The notes beneath the pieces are model-generated. The model was not told where the DNA came from. It searched no databases and was given only the letters and a program-made list of their open reading frames with translations. A stretch of 64,000 bases of DNA from Streptomyces umbrinus (GTDB lineage: Bacteria > Actinomycetota > Actinomycetes > Streptomycetales > Streptomycetaceae), in contig NZ_JAUSZI010000002.1 of the NCBI RefSeq assembly GCF_030817415.1, positions 2,728,001-2,792,000 on the forward strand, written 5' to 3'. The translations under genes and the position numbers were made by a program. Positions 35,001 to 48,344 of the stretch are shown here, piece by piece (within the stretch, counting starts at the first letter, position 1; every line of letters begins with the position of its first letter).

Positions 35001-37501
35001 TAGGCGATCCGCCCGGAGGCGACACTGCCGGCCGACCCCAGACCGAGATGCGCCTCCAACTCGTGGGGCTCGGTGCCGAATCGGTCGGCGTAGTCGGCGT
35101 ACATCACACCGACGAACACGCCCGTGTCACTGTCGCGCAGGGACGCCGGGTCGATCCCGGCGCGTTCCCAGACCTCCCACGAGGTCTCGAGGAGCAGTCG
35201 CTGCTGCGGGTCCATGGCCAGCGCCTCGCGCGGCGAGATCCCGAACAGACCCGCGTCGAACTCGGCGGCCCGGTGCAGGAATCCGCCGCTGCGCGCGTAC
35301 GACGTCCCGAGGCGGTCCGGATCGGGGTCGTACAGGGCGGCCAGGTCCCAGCCGCGGTCGGCGGGGAACTCCGAGACGGCGTCCCTGCCTTCGGAGACCA
35401 GCCGCCACAGGTCCTCCGGCGACTCGACGTCACCGGGGTAGCGGCAGCCCATGGCGACGACGACCACCGGGTCGTCGTCCTCGCCCGGGCCGGCTGCGGG
35501 GCTCTCGGCACCAGCTGTCCCCGGGGCGAAGAGGGCGGTCCGCAGGTGGCGCGCCACCTCGGCGGGGGTCGGGGAGTCGTAGACGAGCGTGGTCGGCAGC
35601 CGCAGCCCGGTCGCCGCGCCCAGCCGCTCGATCAGCGTGACGGCGCCCAGGGAAGTGAGCCCCAGTTCGACGAAGGGGCGCTCCGCGTCCCGCCGTTCGT
35701 ACGGCTGCTCGCCGCGGACCTCCGCCGTCACGGAGAGCACGGTCTCGCGCAGCACGCGCTCGCGTTCCTCCGGGGAGAGGGGGGCCAGCCGCTCGCGCAG
35801 CGCCGCCGCGCTCAACAGGCCCGGCTTGTCCGGTACTTCAGGCACTTCCGGTCCGGGTGCTCCAGGTGCTGCAGGTGCTGCAGGTGCTGCAGGTGCTGCA
35901 GGTGCGAAACGGAGATCGGGTGCGGGCCGCGCCAGCCCCGGCACGACCGCGCGGCGGGCGATCTTGCCGGACGCCGTACGCGGCACGGCGGCGATCTCGT
36001 GGATCTCCGCAGGCACCTTGTGGTCGGACAGCAGGGTCCGGCACGTCCTCAGCACGCGCTGCGGATCGAGCCCACCGGGACCGGGCACGACGAAGGCGAC
36101 CGGGACCTCGCCGAGAACGTCGTGCGGGCCGCCCACGACGACGGCGTCGGCCACTCCCGGGCAGCTGAGCAGAGCCTGTTCGATCTCGGTGGGGTGGATG
36201 TTCTCGCCACCCGTGATGATCAGTTCGCTGACCCGGCCGGTGAGGGCGAGATGGCCGTGCTCGACCCGGCGGGCCAGGTCCCCGGTGCGGTACCAGTCGT
36301 CCTTGAGCGCGGCGGCGGTCGCCTCGGGCTGGTTGTGGTAGCCGGTCATGAGGCCGGGGCCGCGCACCCACACCTCGCCCTCGTCGCCGTCCTCGACATC
36401 GCGCCCGGAGCGGGGATCTACGAGCCGTACATCCATGCCGGGCGCCGGAGGCCCGCACGAGCCGTCGATCCTTGGCCCGTCGGGCCGGTTCACGGCGATC
36501 ATCCCGCACGTCTCGGTGCTGCCGTACGCGTCCAGCAGGGGTGCCCCGAGCATCTCCTCCACAGCCCGGGCGAGCGACGGCGGACTCGGCGCGCCCGCGA
36601 CGACGCAGTGCCGCAGCCCGGTGCGCGCGGGTCCGGCGCTCTCCCCGGCCGCGGACACCAGCCGGTGGTAGGTCGCGGGGACACCGGCCATCAGCGTGAA
36701 CGGTCCTTCGGGCCGCTCGTGCGCCTCGTCGAGTACGCGCAACAGCCCACCGGGCGGCAGGAGTTCCCCGGTGATGTGCGCGCTCGCTCCGGTGGCGACG
36801 ACGCCCAGTACGGCGAGCGAGTGCCCGAAGCTGTGGAACAGCGGGAGCGGCCACAGCAGCCGCTCCCCGGGCGAGAGCCCGAAGATCGGCGCGTAGCAGG
36901 CCTGCGCCGACCAGAGCGCCGTGCGCTGGGTGGAAACAACTCCCTTGGGCCGGTGGGTCGTTCCGGAGGTGTAGAGCAGCCAGGCCGGCTCGTCGAGTCC
37001 GAGATCGTCGCGCGCCGGTTCGGCGCCCTCGTCCGCAATCGCCGTGTCGAGGAGTACGGTCCCGTCGGGGGCGTCCGCGGGCACCGGACCCGCCCCGGTG
37101 ATCAGCACTCGAAGGCGGCCGAACTCCGCGCCCAGCCTTGCCAGTTGGCCGAGGTGCACCGGATCCGTGACGATCACAGACGCGCCGCTGTCCGCCAGCA
37201 GGTGCGCGAGCTCCGCGTCGGAGGAGCGGGGGTTCAGCAGGACACCGATCCCGCTCGCCCGCGTCACGGCGAGGCAACTCTCCACCAGCTCGACGCAGTT
37301 GCCCAGCAGAACCGCGACCCGGTCACCCCGGCGGAGCCCCGCCCCCGCCAGGTGACCGGCCAACTTCCCTGTGCGCCGCTCCAGTTCCGCGTACGTCACA
37401 CCACGCGCGGAGTCTGAGAAAGCGACCCCGTCGCCCGCCCTTGTGGCATGCCCCTTCAGCAACTCCGGCACCGGCCGGATCAGTTCGTCGTCGTGCACCA
37501 T
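29024..37501 (-). CDS. Monomodular type I polyketide synthase: ligase-ACP-KS-AT-DH-KR-ACP-TE
   Basis: 2825 residues, a whole assembly line in one chain. Acyl-CoA/AMP ligase 1-525 ([11 protein letters not shown] at 177-187, YGSTE, YRTGDLA, K513 in SGKIARR). ACP1 about 580-655 with S617. KS 676-1105 with C849 (DTACSAS), H984 and H1025. AT about 1224-1520 with S1319 (GHSVGE) and HAFH at 1421-1424, predicting malonyl-CoA. DH about 1607-1895 with H1642 and D1816. KR about 2112-2290 with GGTGALG, the LDD motif (2201-2203, B-type), S2245 and Y2258. ACP2 about 2395-2475 with S2433. TE 2595-2825 with S2676, D2703 and H2794. There is no ER and all catalytic residues seem intact. Predicted to activate a free acid, extend it with malonyl-CoA to a 2-enoyl product (once, or iteratively) and release it. 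No tailoring genes adjoin it. Confidence 0.95.
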   Translation of the reverse strand: MVHDDELIRPVPELLKGHATRAGDGVAFSDSARGVTYAELERRTGKLAGHLAGAGLRRGDRVAVLLGNCVELVESCLAVTRASGIGVLLNPRSSDAELAHLLADSGASVIVTDPVHLGQLARLGAEFGRLRVLITGAGPVPADAPDGTVLLDTAIADEGAEPARDDLGLDEPAWLLYTSGTTHRPKGVVSTQRTALWSAQACYAPIFGLSPGERLLWPLPLFHSFGHSLAVLGVVATGASAHITGELLPPGGLLRVLDEAHERPEGPFTLMAGVPATYHRLVSAAGESAGPARTGLRHCVVAGAPSPPSLARAVEEMLGAPLLDAYGSTETCGMIAVNRPDGPRIDGSCGPPAPGMDVRLVDPRSGRDVEDGDEGEVWVRGPGLMTGYHNQPEATAAALKDDWYRTGDLARRVEHGHLALTGRVSELIITGGENIHPTEIEQALLSCPGVADAVVVGGPHDVLGEVPVAFVVPGPGGLDPQRVLRTCRTLLSDHKVPAEIHEIAAVPRTASGKIARRAVVPGLARPAPDLRFAPAAPAAPAAPAAPGAPGPEVPEVPDKPGLLSAAALRERLAPLSPEERERVLRETVLSVTAEVRGEQPYERRDAERPFVELGLTSLGAVTLIERLGAATGLRLPTTLVYDSPTPAEVARHLRTALFAPGTAGAESPAAGPGEDDDPVVVVAMGCRYPGDVESPEDLWRLVSEGRDAVSEFPADRGWDLAALYDPDPDRLGTSYARSGGFLHRAAEFDAGLFGISPREALAMDPQQRLLLETSWEVWERAGIDPASLRDSDTGVFVGVMYADYADRFGTEPHELEAHLGLGSAGSVASGRIAYTYGLRGPAITLDTACSASLVSLHWAARALRSGECSMALAGGVTVMATPRSFTMFSRQRGLSPDGRCKSFSSSADGTGWGEGVGLVLLERLSDARRNGHPVLAVLRGSAVNSDGASNGLTAPNGQAQRQLIARALADAGLQGSDVDAVEGHGTGTKLGDPIEAGALLATYGQDRAPEQSPLWLGSVKSNLGHTQAAAGVAGVIKMVQAMRHGELPATLHAETPSPHVDWASGRVELLTAARPWPSSPDRPRRAGVSAFGIGGTNAHVILEEAPGVERAGRVETAGRAEKADMADAATTALPRVPWLLSGADEPALRGQARRLAAELAARPAALTPADSADIALSLAVSRSALTYRAAVPPGERELAGLRALAEGELAPGTVQGVADPGIRTAFLFTGQGAQRVGMGRELSETFPAFATAFDEVCEALDGRLERPLRTVVFAEDGSPEASRLDRTDFTQAALFAFEVALFRLLESWGVRPDFLVGHSVGELAAAHVAGVLDLSDAAALVAARGRLMQALPEGGAMVALNAAEDEVLPVLTGLGLTDRVAIASVNGPRSVVISGVRDAVLTVADTFAGRGHRTVRLRVSHAFHSPLVEPMLDEFRRVAGELTYRQPRIPVVSTVSGRPVDVEAGELCSAEYWVRHARLPVRFGDAVRWLGEHEDVGAFLEVGPGPVLSVAAEDVLSRPGIGGSAEFAAAVGRLTGESGMRESESLLSAVARLHVRGAGVDWAAVFVGSGARRVDLPTYSFQRRRYWLEAPRAGAGAGAGVEARADAHGHPLLGPAFTVPDTDRTVLSGRLSTVAQPWLGDHVVAGRVLVPATAFVEMAVRAGDEVDCARLDELVVVAPLVLSGGAGVQVQVVVGPGDDSGRRSVDIYSRPDEPGEPDGADEGWTRHVTGSLSGAPSATTDPSESDLKVWPPEGAVEVQLADAYEALADGDLGYGPAFQGVRAVWRRGAELFAEVRLPEEQTPDAARFGIHPALLDAAVHSMLLAGFDSEAGLGSERDSGSVRLPFAWSGVQLYADGASEVRVRLTPTGPGAVTVTLADTAGRPVAGVESLVTRELPGGQLDSADDVVRRALLRPDWTPVVAVAAVANSPADSGGRAWTVLGPDELGLGAYPPPTGDTDTPPAGKPSAPDVVVLTALTPAATPDPVSATHQLTGRILEALRTWQANPQTAGSQLLVVTRDATAPVPDLAGAAVWGLVRTAQSEMPGRVVLVDVDGRPESLRMLSEAVATGEPQLSIRAGQLTAPRLVAASAGPLRAASAAGPPETGAFGPHGTVLITGGTGALGAELARHLVTDHGVRHLLLTGRRGPQAPGATELRAELEELGAEVRVDACDAADLSAVAEVIGLCEPPLSAVVHAAGVLDDGVLDSLTPERMAAVLRPKADAAWHLHELTRDLDLSAFVMFSSASGLLGRPGQGNYAAANSFLDALAHHRVSLGLPAVSLAWGLWEHDGGMAAGLREATGRELVRALSREQGMALFDAALSTDEPVLAPVLLHRAALRSADGLVPPLLRGLVRTGTGRPSAAPGTGTGTGTGAQVAVGPGAWRERLAGLPDGEREGALAELVRDTVAVVLGYPDGDALPAGKPLADLGFDSLMAVQLRNALTTATGLWLPATVVFDHPTTDALARHLLGLINGETPEAQAQMQAQAQAQERRQDPDPGQKPWPDQSPNHGPNRGPFHGPDHSLDPKAQPGPTPTRTDPVTRPPQTLAALYRTLCAKGEVTAGMHMLFSASRALPTFEASESREHALPPVRRAEGPARPVLVFLAGHHPPFAVPGGEFADFHRCFDGERDVLELPHPGLGAGAAVPADREALARTHAETVLRHVGDRPFVLVGASTGGATAHAVTRELERLGTPPAGQVLLDTYLIDEENSRKDWLLALPAAVAPRLYEDTGVAAMGAYTRIFMDWDPEPVETPTLLVRATRPTPEMAAGPDADGWRTSWPLPHESADVPGDHLTLLREDARTTASAVRTWIGTLGEAEGGLLE
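35864..35905 (-). repeat. 9-bp tandem repeat encoding an Ala-Pro linker in the PKS
   Basis: Four full copies and a partial copy of AGGTGCTGC (plus-strand reading) encode the [11 protein letters not shown] linker between the ligase and ACP1. Such repeats are prone to length change by slippage. Similar low-complexity linkers lie before ACP2 (Gly-Thr repeats, about 30379-30411) and after it (Gln-Ala repeats, about 30030-30069). Confidence 0.75.
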
Positions 37502-37539
37502 GCCCCACCCCGTACGGTCCCCGAGCCGTTCTCCCCTGC

Positions 37540-37558
37540 TGAGGTGAGCCTACGTCTC
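37540..37558 (-). promoter_or_regulatory. Iron-box-like half site upstream of the PKS
   Basis: On the minus strand TAGGCTCACCTCA matches 12 of 13 positions of the right part of the DmdR/IdeR iron-box consensus TTAGGTTAGGCTCACCTAA. The left six bases do not match. It lies 39-57 bases before the PKS start codon, where a repressor would act. An overlapping inverted repeat, GGTGAG-N7-CTCACC (37543-37561), gives some symmetry. Candidate only. Confidence 0.35.
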
Positions 37559-37658
37559 ACCGAACACAAGATCGAAAGCATCGGAGACCGGACGGTGGGC
37601 GTGTCGCCGCTCCTCGGAGAGGTCCCTGCCGTACTCCCCGGAGAGAACTGCCGCCCTA

Positions 37659-41651
<3,993 letters not shown>

Positions 41652-41652
41652 T

Positions 41653-41668
41653 CAGCTCTGTCGAGCTG
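41653..41668. promoter_or_regulatory. Inverted repeat upstream of the beta-galactosidase
   Basis: CAGCTC-TGTC-GAGCTG is a perfect 6-bp inverted repeat 53-68 bases before the beta-galactosidase start, a plausible operator position. No regulator gene adjoins. The rest of the 215-base gap 41601-41815 shows no gene. Confidence 0.3.
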
Positions 41669-41815
41669 GTCGAAGCGACTGACAGACGGAAGTTGATGTC
41701 AGGACAGAATGCGACCGCTGAGGACAAAGACACCTACTGAGCCACAGAAAACCCTAGGACCCGAACACAATCGGAGCAATGACCCTGTCGGACTTTGTGT
41801 GATCCTGAGGGCAGG

Positions 41816-42325
41816 TCAGCGAAGCTGCGCGGTGAACGCCTCGTACGCCTGCTCGTCGAAGAGGACGAACCTGGCCTCGGTGACCGCCGTCTCGGTGTCC
41901 CGTACCGTCCCGACCGCGATGCGGGCGGCGTCGTCCATCGGCCATCCGTAGACACCGGCGGAGACGGCCGGGAACGCGACGGTCCGCGCGCCCAGTTCGT
42001 CGGCGACCCGCAGCGACTCCCGGTAGCAGGAGACCAGCAGCTCAGAGCGGTCCTCGCTCCGGCTGAAGACGGGGCCGACCGTGTGGATCACCCAGCGCGC
42101 GTCCAGCCTGCCCGCCGTGGTGGCGACGGCCTGGCCCGTACGCAGGCCCTTTCCGTAGTGGCCGGCGCGGAGCTTGCGGCACTCCGCCAGGATCTCGGGG
42201 CCGCCGCGCCGGTGGATGGCGCCGTCCACGCCTCCGCCGCCCAGCAGGGAGGAGTTCGCGGCGTTGACGATCGCGTCCACGCTCTGCCGGGTGATGTCGC
42301 CCTGGACGAACTCGATGGCGGTCAT
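41816..42325 (-). CDS. Macro domain protein (O-acetyl-ADP-ribose deacetylase type)
   Basis: 169 residues, a lone macro domain. [34 protein letters not shown] and [18 protein letters not shown] are the ADP-ribose-binding loops of the YmdB/MacroD class, with the catalytic-type Asn and Asp. It likely hydrolyses O-acetyl-ADP-ribose or mono-ADP-ribose. ATG 42325 overlaps the oxidoreductase stop (ATGA), so the two are co-translated. It complements the sirtuin, DraG-like and NUDIX genes at 24-27 kb. Confidence 0.93.
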   Translation of the reverse strand: MTAIEFVQGDITRQSVDAIVNAANSSLLGGGGVDGAIHRRGGPEILAECRKLRAGHYGKGLRTGQAVATTAGRLDARWVIHTVGPVFSRSEDRSELLVSCYRESLRVADELGARTVAFPAVSAGVYGWPMDDAARIAVGTVRDTETAVTEARFVLFDEQAYEAFTAQLR

Positions 42326-43740
42326 GACTGGCGCAGTCTCCTCCACACGGCCTTGGCCGCGTTGTGCCCCGACATGCCGTGCACGCCCGCGCCCGGCGGG
42401 GTGGCCGAGGAGCAGATGAACACCGCCGGGTGCGGGGTGCTGTACGGGAACAGGGACAGCTTGGGGCGCAGCATCAGCTGGAGGCCGGAGGCCGCGCCGC
42501 AGGCGATGTCGCCGCCCACGTAGTTGGCGTTGCGCGCGGCGAGTTCGGGCGGGCCCGCCGTGGCGCGGGCGAGGACGCGGTCCCGGAAGCCGGGTGCGAA
42601 CCGCTCCAGCTGGCGCTCCATCGTGTCCGTGAGGTCCCCGGTCCAGCCGTTCGGCACATGCCCGTACGCCCAGAACACGTGCTTTCCGGCCGGTGCCCTG
42701 GACGGGTCGACGACGCTCGGCTGCACGGTGATCAGGAACGGCGCGTCCGGGGCACGGCCCTCCCGGGAGGCGGCGCGCAGGGCGGTGCCGATCTCCTTGC
42801 TGCTCGCGCCGACCTGTACCGTGCCGGCGGCCCGGGCTTCCTTCGCGGTCCACGGCACCGGTCCGTCGAGGGCGTAGTCGACCTTGAAGACGCCCGCCCC
42901 GTACCGGAACCGCTCGTAGTACCGCCCGAAGCCCGCGATGCGGGCCAGCGCGGTGGGCGAGGTGTCGAAGATGTACGCGCGCGCGGGCGGCAGGTCGTCG
43001 AGACGCTTGACCTCGTAGTCGGTGTGCACTGCGCCGCCGAGATCCTTCAGGTACGCCGTCAGCGCGTCGGAGATCGACTGGGAACCGCCGCGGGCGACGG
43101 GCCAGCCCCGGGCGTGTGCGGCCAGCGCGAAGACGAGGCCGACCGCGCCGGTGGCGATGCCGCCCAGCGGGGCCATGACGTGCGCGACCAGTCCGGCGAA
43201 CAGGGCCCTGGCCCGGTCGTCACGGAACCGGCGCATCATCCATGTCGAGGGCGGCAGTCCGGCAAGGCCGAACCGGGCGAGGGTGACCGGGTCGCGCGGC
43301 AGCGATGTGAGCGGCAGGGACATGAAGTCCCGCGCCAGGGTGTCCCAGGTGTGCGTGAACGGCTCGACGAGCCTGCGGTACGCGCCCGCGTCACGCGGTC
43401 CGAACGAGGCTGCCGTCTCCGCCACGGAGCGCGACAGCACAGCCGCCGTGCCGTCCAGGAAGGGGTGCGCCATGGGCAGTTCGGGCTGCAGCCACTCCAG
43501 GCCGTACCTCGCCAGCGGCATGGCGCGGAACGCGGGCGAGTTGATGCCCAGGGGATGTGCGGCGGAGCACGGGTCGTGCCGGAAGCCGGGCAGGGTCAGC
43601 TCCTCGGTGCGGGCGCCTCCCCCGACCGTGTCGCGCGCTTCGAAGACGGCCACGGAATAGCCGCGCCGGGCCAGCTCCACGGCAGCCGTCAGTCCGTTCG
43701 GCCCCGCACCCACCACGACGGCATCGAGCATCGACGGCAC
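42322..43740 (-). CDS. FAD-dependent oxidoreductase of the phytoene dehydrogenase family
   Basis: 472 residues. The N-terminal FAD fold [24 protein letters not shown] and [20 protein letters not shown] mark the phytoene dehydrogenase/NAD(P)-oxidoreductase family; a C-terminal [20 protein letters not shown] closes the FAD site. Carotenoid synthesis genes are not nearby, so the substrate is unknown. GTG 43740 has AAGGAG 7 bases upstream. Co-translated with the macro domain gene. Confidence 0.88.
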   Translation of the reverse strand: MPSMLDAVVVGAGPNGLTAAVELARRGYSVAVFEARDTVGGGARTEELTLPGFRHDPCSAAHPLGINSPAFRAMPLARYGLEWLQPELPMAHPFLDGTAAVLSRSVAETAASFGPRDAGAYRRLVEPFTHTWDTLARDFMSLPLTSLPRDPVTLARFGLAGLPPSTWMMRRFRDDRARALFAGLVAHVMAPLGGIATGAVGLVFALAAHARGWPVARGGSQSISDALTAYLKDLGGAVHTDYEVKRLDDLPPARAYIFDTSPTALARIAGFGRYYERFRYGAGVFKVDYALDGPVPWTAKEARAAGTVQVGASSKEIGTALRAASREGRAPDAPFLITVQPSVVDPSRAPAGKHVFWAYGHVPNGWTGDLTDTMERQLERFAPGFRDRVLARATAGPPELAARNANYVGGDIACGAASGLQLMLRPKLSLFPYSTPHPAVFICSSATPPGAGVHGMSGHNAAKAVWRRLRQS

Positions 43741-43829
43741 CTTCGGACTCCTTTGTCAGCCGACGGCCACTGGGGATCAGGATATGCCGGACCTCCGACA
43801 GCCCCGCCTCAGCCCCGGGCCGTCACAGG

Positions 43830-44675
43830 TCAGGCCCCGCCCGACAGCAGTCCGAGGACCCGGCGGGCCGTGGCCGCGTCCCGAGCCGCCGTGAACGGAA
43901 GCGTGTTGCCCCCGGTTATACGGAAGGGCTCCCCCGAGAGCGTCAGGTGCGCGCCGCCCGCCTCCTCGACGAGCAGGATGCCCGCCGCGTGGTCCCAGGC
44001 GGCCTCCCAGGAGAACGCAACGGCATCCAACTCGCCCCGGGCGACGGCGAGGTACTCCAGTCCGGCCGAGCCGCACGCGCGCGGGCTGACGCCATCCGTC
44101 CAGAGGCCGAGAAGCGCGCGCTTCTGGTCGTCCGTCGTGTAGTCCGGGTGGGACGTGGCCACTTCGAGGTCACGGCCCGGGGCGGGCGAACCGGCGCGGA
44201 GGGGTTCGCCGTCGAGGAGGGCACCCTTGCCGCGGACGGCGACCGCGAGTTGGTCGCGGGCCGGTGCGTACGTCCAGGACGCCTGCAGGACTCCGCCGTG
44301 GGCGAGCGCGACCAGCGTGCAGAAGCCGGGGTCGCCGTGGACGAACTGGCGGGTGCCGTCCACCGGGTCGACGATCCAGACCGGCGCCTCGCCCTTGATC
44401 GCCTCGTACGTCGCGGGGTTGGCGTGGACCGCCTCCTCGCCGACGACGACCGAGCCGGGCAGCAGCTTGACCAGCGCCTCGGTGAGGAACTCCTCGGCCT
44501 TGCGATCGGCGTCCGTGACCAGATCGTGCGGGCCGGTCTTCTCGTCTATCTCGTGCGCGGCGAGCTGCCGGAAGCGCGGCATGATCTCCGTGGCGGCCGC
44601 CGTACGGACGGCCTCTTCCACGTCGGCTGTGCGGTGTGCGAGAAACTCGTCGATGGTTTCGATGTCCTGGATCAT
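43830..44675 (-). CDS. Inositol monophosphatase family protein
   Basis: About 281 residues. Metal-binding motifs GEEAVHA, IVDPVDGTRQFVHG and WEAAWDHAAGILLVEEAGG identify a Mg-dependent sugar or nucleotide phosphatase (inositol-1-phosphatase, histidinol-phosphatase or CysQ class). The exact substrate is not clear; in actinomycetes some members are histidinol phosphatases. ATG 44675 is chosen although GGAGG lies unusually close (1 base); an upstream in-frame start at 44711 is possible. Confidence 0.88.
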   Translation of the reverse strand: MIQDIETIDEFLAHRTADVEEAVRTAAATEIMPRFRQLAAHEIDEKTGPHDLVTDADRKAEEFLTEALVKLLPGSVVVGEEAVHANPATYEAIKGEAPVWIVDPVDGTRQFVHGDPGFCTLVALAHGGVLQASWTYAPARDQLAVAVRGKGALLDGEPLRAGSPAPGRDLEVATSHPDYTTDDQKRALLGLWTDGVSPRACGSAGLEYLAVARGELDAVAFSWEAAWDHAAGILLVEEAGGAHLTLSGEPFRITGGNTLPFTAARDAATARRVLGLLSGGA

Positions 44676-44818
44676 GCCTCCATGAGAGCACGCGCCACTG
44701 ACAATCCCCACCCGCCCGGTGTATCCCGGGTGGAATCACCATGAACAACGAGTGTTACGAGATCAGCGCCGCGTGACCCGTGCCGGGACCGGTACCCCTG
44801 CCGGGACCGGGACCGGCC

Positions 44819-46855
44819 TCAGCGTCCGACCGCGTACCCCTGCATCCCCCGCGGGTTCGCCGCCGCCGACAGCACTCCGGTCCGCGGGTCCCGCGCCACC
44901 GCACACAGCCGGCCCTCGGACCAGGCGTCGCCGACCTGGACGTCGTGGCCGCGGCGGCGCAGCTCCTCCACCACGTCCGGGTCGGTGCGGGACTCGACGG
45001 TGACGCTGCCGGGGCGCATTCCGCGCGGGTAGAAGGAGCCGGGGAAGCTGTCGTTGTGCCAGTTCGGGGCGTCGATGGCGCCCTGGAGGTCCAGGCCGCC
45101 GCGTACCTCCGCGCGCAGGGCGACGGCCAGGAAGAAGTGCAGCTGCCACTGGTCCTGCTGATCGCCGCCCGGCGTGCCGAAGGCCATGACCGGCACCCCG
45201 TCCCGCAGCGCGAGCGAGGGCGTGAGCGTCGTACGCGGACGGCGACCCGGCGCGAGGGAGTTGGGCAGCCCCTCGTCCAGCCAGGCCATCTGGAGCCGGG
45301 TGCCGAGCGGGAAGCCCAGCTCGGGCACGACCGGGTTGGACTGCAGCCAGCCGCCGCTGGGCGTGGCCGCGACCATGTTGCCCCAGCGGTCGACGATGTC
45401 GAGGTGGCAGGTGTCGCCCCGGGTCGCCCCGTCGGCGGAGACGTCGGGCTCCCCGGGCAGGGGAGGCGTCTGCCGCTCGGCGACGGCCGCCTCTCCCTGG
45501 CCCGCACCAGCCTGGCCCGCGTCCACAGCCGTCGCACCCGCGCCCCCGGCCACCGTCGGCTCCCCGGCGCCCGCCGCACCCCCTGCCCGCGCCACCGTAG
45601 GCTCCCCAGCCCCCGGCACCCCGAGCGCGTCGAAGCCGTCCTCCCCCGCGGCCACCACGCGCGCGTGCCCGCTGAGCCGTGGGGCCCGTCCGCCGGGGCT
45701 GCCCGGCCGCAGCTCGTAGGAAGCCTTCTCCCCGACCAGCGCCCGCCGCCCGGTGTTGTACTCCGCCGACAGCAACTCTTCCAGGGGGACCTCGGCCGCG
45801 TCCCCGTACCAGGCCTCCCGGTCGGCCATCGCGAGCTTGCAGCCCTCGATCAGCAGGTGCACGTACTCGGCGGAGCCGTACCGCGGCAGCTCCGGCGGCA
45901 GCAGGGCCAGCTGCTGGAGGAGCACCGGGCCCTGGCTCCAGGGGCCGGCCTTGCACAGCGTCCAGCCCCGCCAGTCGTACGTGGCCGGCGCCTCATGGGA
46001 AGCGGACCAGCCGGCCAGGTCGGCCGCCGAAAGCGTGCCGGAGTGCCGTTCACCGCTGGTGTCCATCGTGGGCCGGGCCGCCTGCCGTACCAGGGCCTCG
46101 GCGATGAAGCCCTCGCGCCAGATCCGCCGCGCCGCCTCGATCTCGGCGACCCGCTCGCCACCGTCCCGCGCCCCGGGCTCCTGACGGACTCCGTACTCGT
46201 GACCGACTCCGGGCTCCTGACCGGCATCGGCCTCCCTGCGGGTCCCCGCCTCCTCCGTGGCCTCCGCGATGAGCCGCTTCCAGGTCGCGGCCAGCGCCGG
46301 ATTCCGGAACAGCTCGCCCGGCCGCGGGGGCCGCCCGTCCGGCAGGTACACATCGGCCGAGGACGTCCACTCGGTCTCGAAGAGCTCCCGTACCGTCTCG
46401 ACGGTCTCGCCGACGCGCTCCACGGGCGCGTGCCCGTCCTCCGCGTACCCGATGGCGTACTTCAGGACGTCCGCCAGGGACTTCGTGCCGTGGTCGCGCA
46501 ACAGCAGCATCCACGCGTCGAAGGCCCCGGGAACCGCGGCCGCGAGGGGCCCGGTACCGGGTACGAGATCCAAACCCAGTCCCCTGTAGTGGGCGATCGT
46601 GGCCCCGGCCGGTGCCACACCCTGTCCGCACAGCACCCGTACCTCGCCGCCCGCCGGGGCCAGGATGATCGGCACCTCGCCGGCGGGCCCGTTGAGGTGC
46701 GGCTCGACGACGTGGAGCACGAATCCGGCGGCGACGGCGGCGTCGTACGCGTTGCCGCCGTCCTCCAGCACGGCCATCGCCGACTGCGAGGCCAGCCAGT
46801 GCGTGGAGGACACCATCCCGAAAGTGCCCTGGAGCGTGGGTCGGGTCGTGAACAC
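44819..46855 (-). CDS. ggt: Gamma-glutamyltransferase
   Basis: 678 residues, an Ntn-hydrolase precursor. The large-subunit part has GMVSSTHWLASQSAMAVLEDGGNAYDAAVA and FDAWMLLLRDHGT; the nucleophile Thr opening the small subunit lies in RGDTCHLDIVDRWGN (codon 45410-45412). The chain is longer than usual (about 580). One insert of about 35 residues follows the large-subunit helices (around 46140-46260), and a Gly/Ala-rich insert with two GAGEPTVA units (around 45460-45640) lies just before the cleavage Thr. GTG 46855 has GAGGAG 7 bases upstream; GTG 46870 is the alternative. Confidence 0.9.
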   Translation of the reverse strand: MFTTRPTLQGTFGMVSSTHWLASQSAMAVLEDGGNAYDAAVAAGFVLHVVEPHLNGPAGEVPIILAPAGGEVRVLCGQGVAPAGATIAHYRGLGLDLVPGTGPLAAAVPGAFDAWMLLLRDHGTKSLADVLKYAIGYAEDGHAPVERVGETVETVRELFETEWTSSADVYLPDGRPPRPGELFRNPALAATWKRLIAEATEEAGTRREADAGQEPGVGHEYGVRQEPGARDGGERVAEIEAARRIWREGFIAEALVRQAARPTMDTSGERHSGTLSAADLAGWSASHEAPATYDWRGWTLCKAGPWSQGPVLLQQLALLPPELPRYGSAEYVHLLIEGCKLAMADREAWYGDAAEVPLEELLSAEYNTGRRALVGEKASYELRPGSPGGRAPRLSGHARVVAAGEDGFDALGVPGAGEPTVARAGGAAGAGEPTVAGGAGATAVDAGQAGAGQGEAAVAERQTPPLPGEPDVSADGATRGDTCHLDIVDRWGNMVAATPSGGWLQSNPVVPELGFPLGTRLQMAWLDEGLPNSLAPGRRPRTTLTPSLALRDGVPVMAFGTPGGDQQDQWQLHFFLAVALRAEVRGGLDLQGAIDAPNWHNDSFPGSFYPRGMRPGSVTVESRTDPDVVEELRRRGHDVQVGDAWSEGRLCAVARDPRTGVLSAAANPRGMQGYAVGR

Positions 46856-46980
46856 GGGGGAACTCCTCACTGCGGCGCGGGCATCCGGACCGTGGACGGG
46901 CGTCCGGCAGGCGTCCGGCGATCGTACGCAGCCCGCCGCGCCCCCTGCTCCGAGGGCTGCTGCGAGGGCTGCTCAGAGGA

Positions 46981-47631
46981 CTACGCCGACGGCTGCCAGG
47001 CCGTCGTCCCCAGGATGTTCTCGGGGCCGATGTCGAGCGGATACGGAGGCCGCACGGTCACGGTGTCGTCCCCCTTCTCCGGGGCGACGCGGAGGTAGAC
47101 ACCGTCCTGGTTGTGCATCCGCCAGTACAGGGCCGCGTGTGCGCTCTCGCCTGGGGCGAGGGTCAGTGCTCGGGGTCCGGGGTCCTCCGGCGCCATGGAC
47201 ACCTTGTCCGTGCCCTCGACGGTCCGTACGCCCGGGAAGGGGTCGCCCGAGGCGTCGAGGACGGTGACGGCCGGGTAGCCGTTCAACTTGTACGGGCGGT
47301 CACCGCAGTTGATGACGTCGAGGCCCATGGCGCGCAGCCCCATGGCCGCGTCGCCCTCGTCGGCCCGGAAGCGCAGGCCGGACGGCGGGCAGCCCTGCCC
47401 GTCCTGGACGGGTACGGACGGAGCAGGTTCGGACGGAGAGCGCGTGGGGATCCCGGACGGAGGCGGGTTCGCCGCCCTGGTCGGCACCTCCACGGTCGGC
47501 GTCGGCGTGGGCCTGCGTTCGGGGTTGCTCTCCCGGTCCAGCTCCGCGGAGAGCCCGCAGCCGCTCACTCCCAGCACCAGCAGACAGGAGAGGGCGACGC
47601 TGCGGACCGGTCTCGGGCGTATGGCGATCAC
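46981..47631 (-). CDS. DUF4232-type lipoprotein
   Basis: 216 residues. A signal peptide ends in the lipobox GVSGC (about residue 25), followed by a Pro/Thr/Ser-rich wall-spanning linker (PTPTPTVEVPTR...). A C-terminal beta-sandwich domain begins GCPPSGLRFRADEGDAAMG and contains VINCGDRPYKLNGYPAVTVLD, the pattern of DUF4232 proteins. Extracellular, membrane-anchored; function unknown. GTG start at 47631. Confidence 0.8.
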   Translation of the reverse strand: MIAIRPRPVRSVALSCLLVLGVSGCGLSAELDRESNPERRPTPTPTVEVPTRAANPPPSGIPTRSPSEPAPSVPVQDGQGCPPSGLRFRADEGDAAMGLRAMGLDVINCGDRPYKLNGYPAVTVLDASGDPFPGVRTVEGTDKVSMAPEDPGPRALTLAPGESAHAALYWRMHNQDGVYLRVAPEKGDDTVTVRPPYPLDIGPENILGTTAWQPSA

Positions 47632-47666
47632 GCGCCGATCATCACACGAGACCTCGACGGAACCCC

Positions 47667-48344
47667 TCACTCCGCGGACCCGCGTGCCGCGACCAGCCCC
47701 GACTCGTAGGCGAACACGACCAGTTGGGCGCGGTCCCGTGCGGCGAGCTTGGTCATCGCGCGGCTGACATGGGTCTTGACCGTGAAGGGGCTGATGACCA
47801 TGTGGGCGGCGATCTCCTCGTTGGTGAGGCCGCGGGCGGCGAGCGCGGTGACCTCGCGTTCGCGGCGGGTGAGGCACTCAAGGCCGGGGGCGCTGGCCCG
47901 GTCCGGGGGCCGGGCCACGAACTCGCCGATCAGCGTGCGGGTGACGGACGGCGACAGCAGCGCCTCGCCGCGCGCGACGACCTCGATGGCCTGGAGCAGG
48001 TCGGCGGGGTCGGTGTCCTTGAGCAGGAACCCGCTGGCACCGGCCCGCAGTGCCTCGAAGACGTACTCGTCCAGGCCGTAGTTGGTCAGCATCACCACGC
48101 GTACGCCGGACAGTTCCGGGTCGGCGGCGATGCGGCGGGTCGCCTCGATGCCCGTCATCACCGGCATCTGGACGTCGACGAGGGCGATGTCCGGGACGTG
48201 CGCGCGCACCAGCGCCAGGCCCTGTTCCCCGTCGGCGGCCTCGCCGACCACCTCGATGCCCTCCTCGGCGTCCAGGAGGGCCCGGAATCCGGCGCGCATC
48301 AGGGCCTGGTCGTCGACCAGCGCGACCCTGATCAGGGCGCTCAC
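47667..48344 (-). CDS. NarL/FixJ-family response regulator of a two-component pair
   Basis: 225 residues. The receiver has D11-D12 and phospho-acceptor D57 in IALVDVQMPVMTG, then MLTNYG and FLLKDTDPADLL. The LuxR-type helix-turn-helix reads LTRREREVTALAARG, then NEEIAAHMVISPFTVKTHVSRAM. GTG 48344 overlaps the kinase stop in a GTGA, so regulator and kinase are made together. Confidence 0.93.
   Translation of the reverse strand: MSALIRVALVDDQALMRAGFRALLDAEEGIEVVGEAADGEQGLALVRAHVPDIALVDVQMPVMTGIEATRRIAADPELSGVRVVMLTNYGLDEYVFEALRAGASGFLLKDTDPADLLQAIEVVARGEALLSPSVTRTLIGEFVARPPDRASAPGLECLTRREREVTALAARGLTNEEIAAHMVISPFTVKTHVSRAMTKLAARDRAQLVVFAYESGLVAARGSAE

Noticed and set aside
35864..35905. Short direct repeats considered as a CRISPR-like array
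   Set aside because: Contiguous 9-bp units without spacers, in frame and encoding an Ala-Pro linker of the PKS.
34205..37417. 1070-residue plus-strand frame opposite the polyketide synthase
   Set aside because: Fully antisense to intact ligase, ACP and KS domains; composition is that of a third-position-biased antisense frame.
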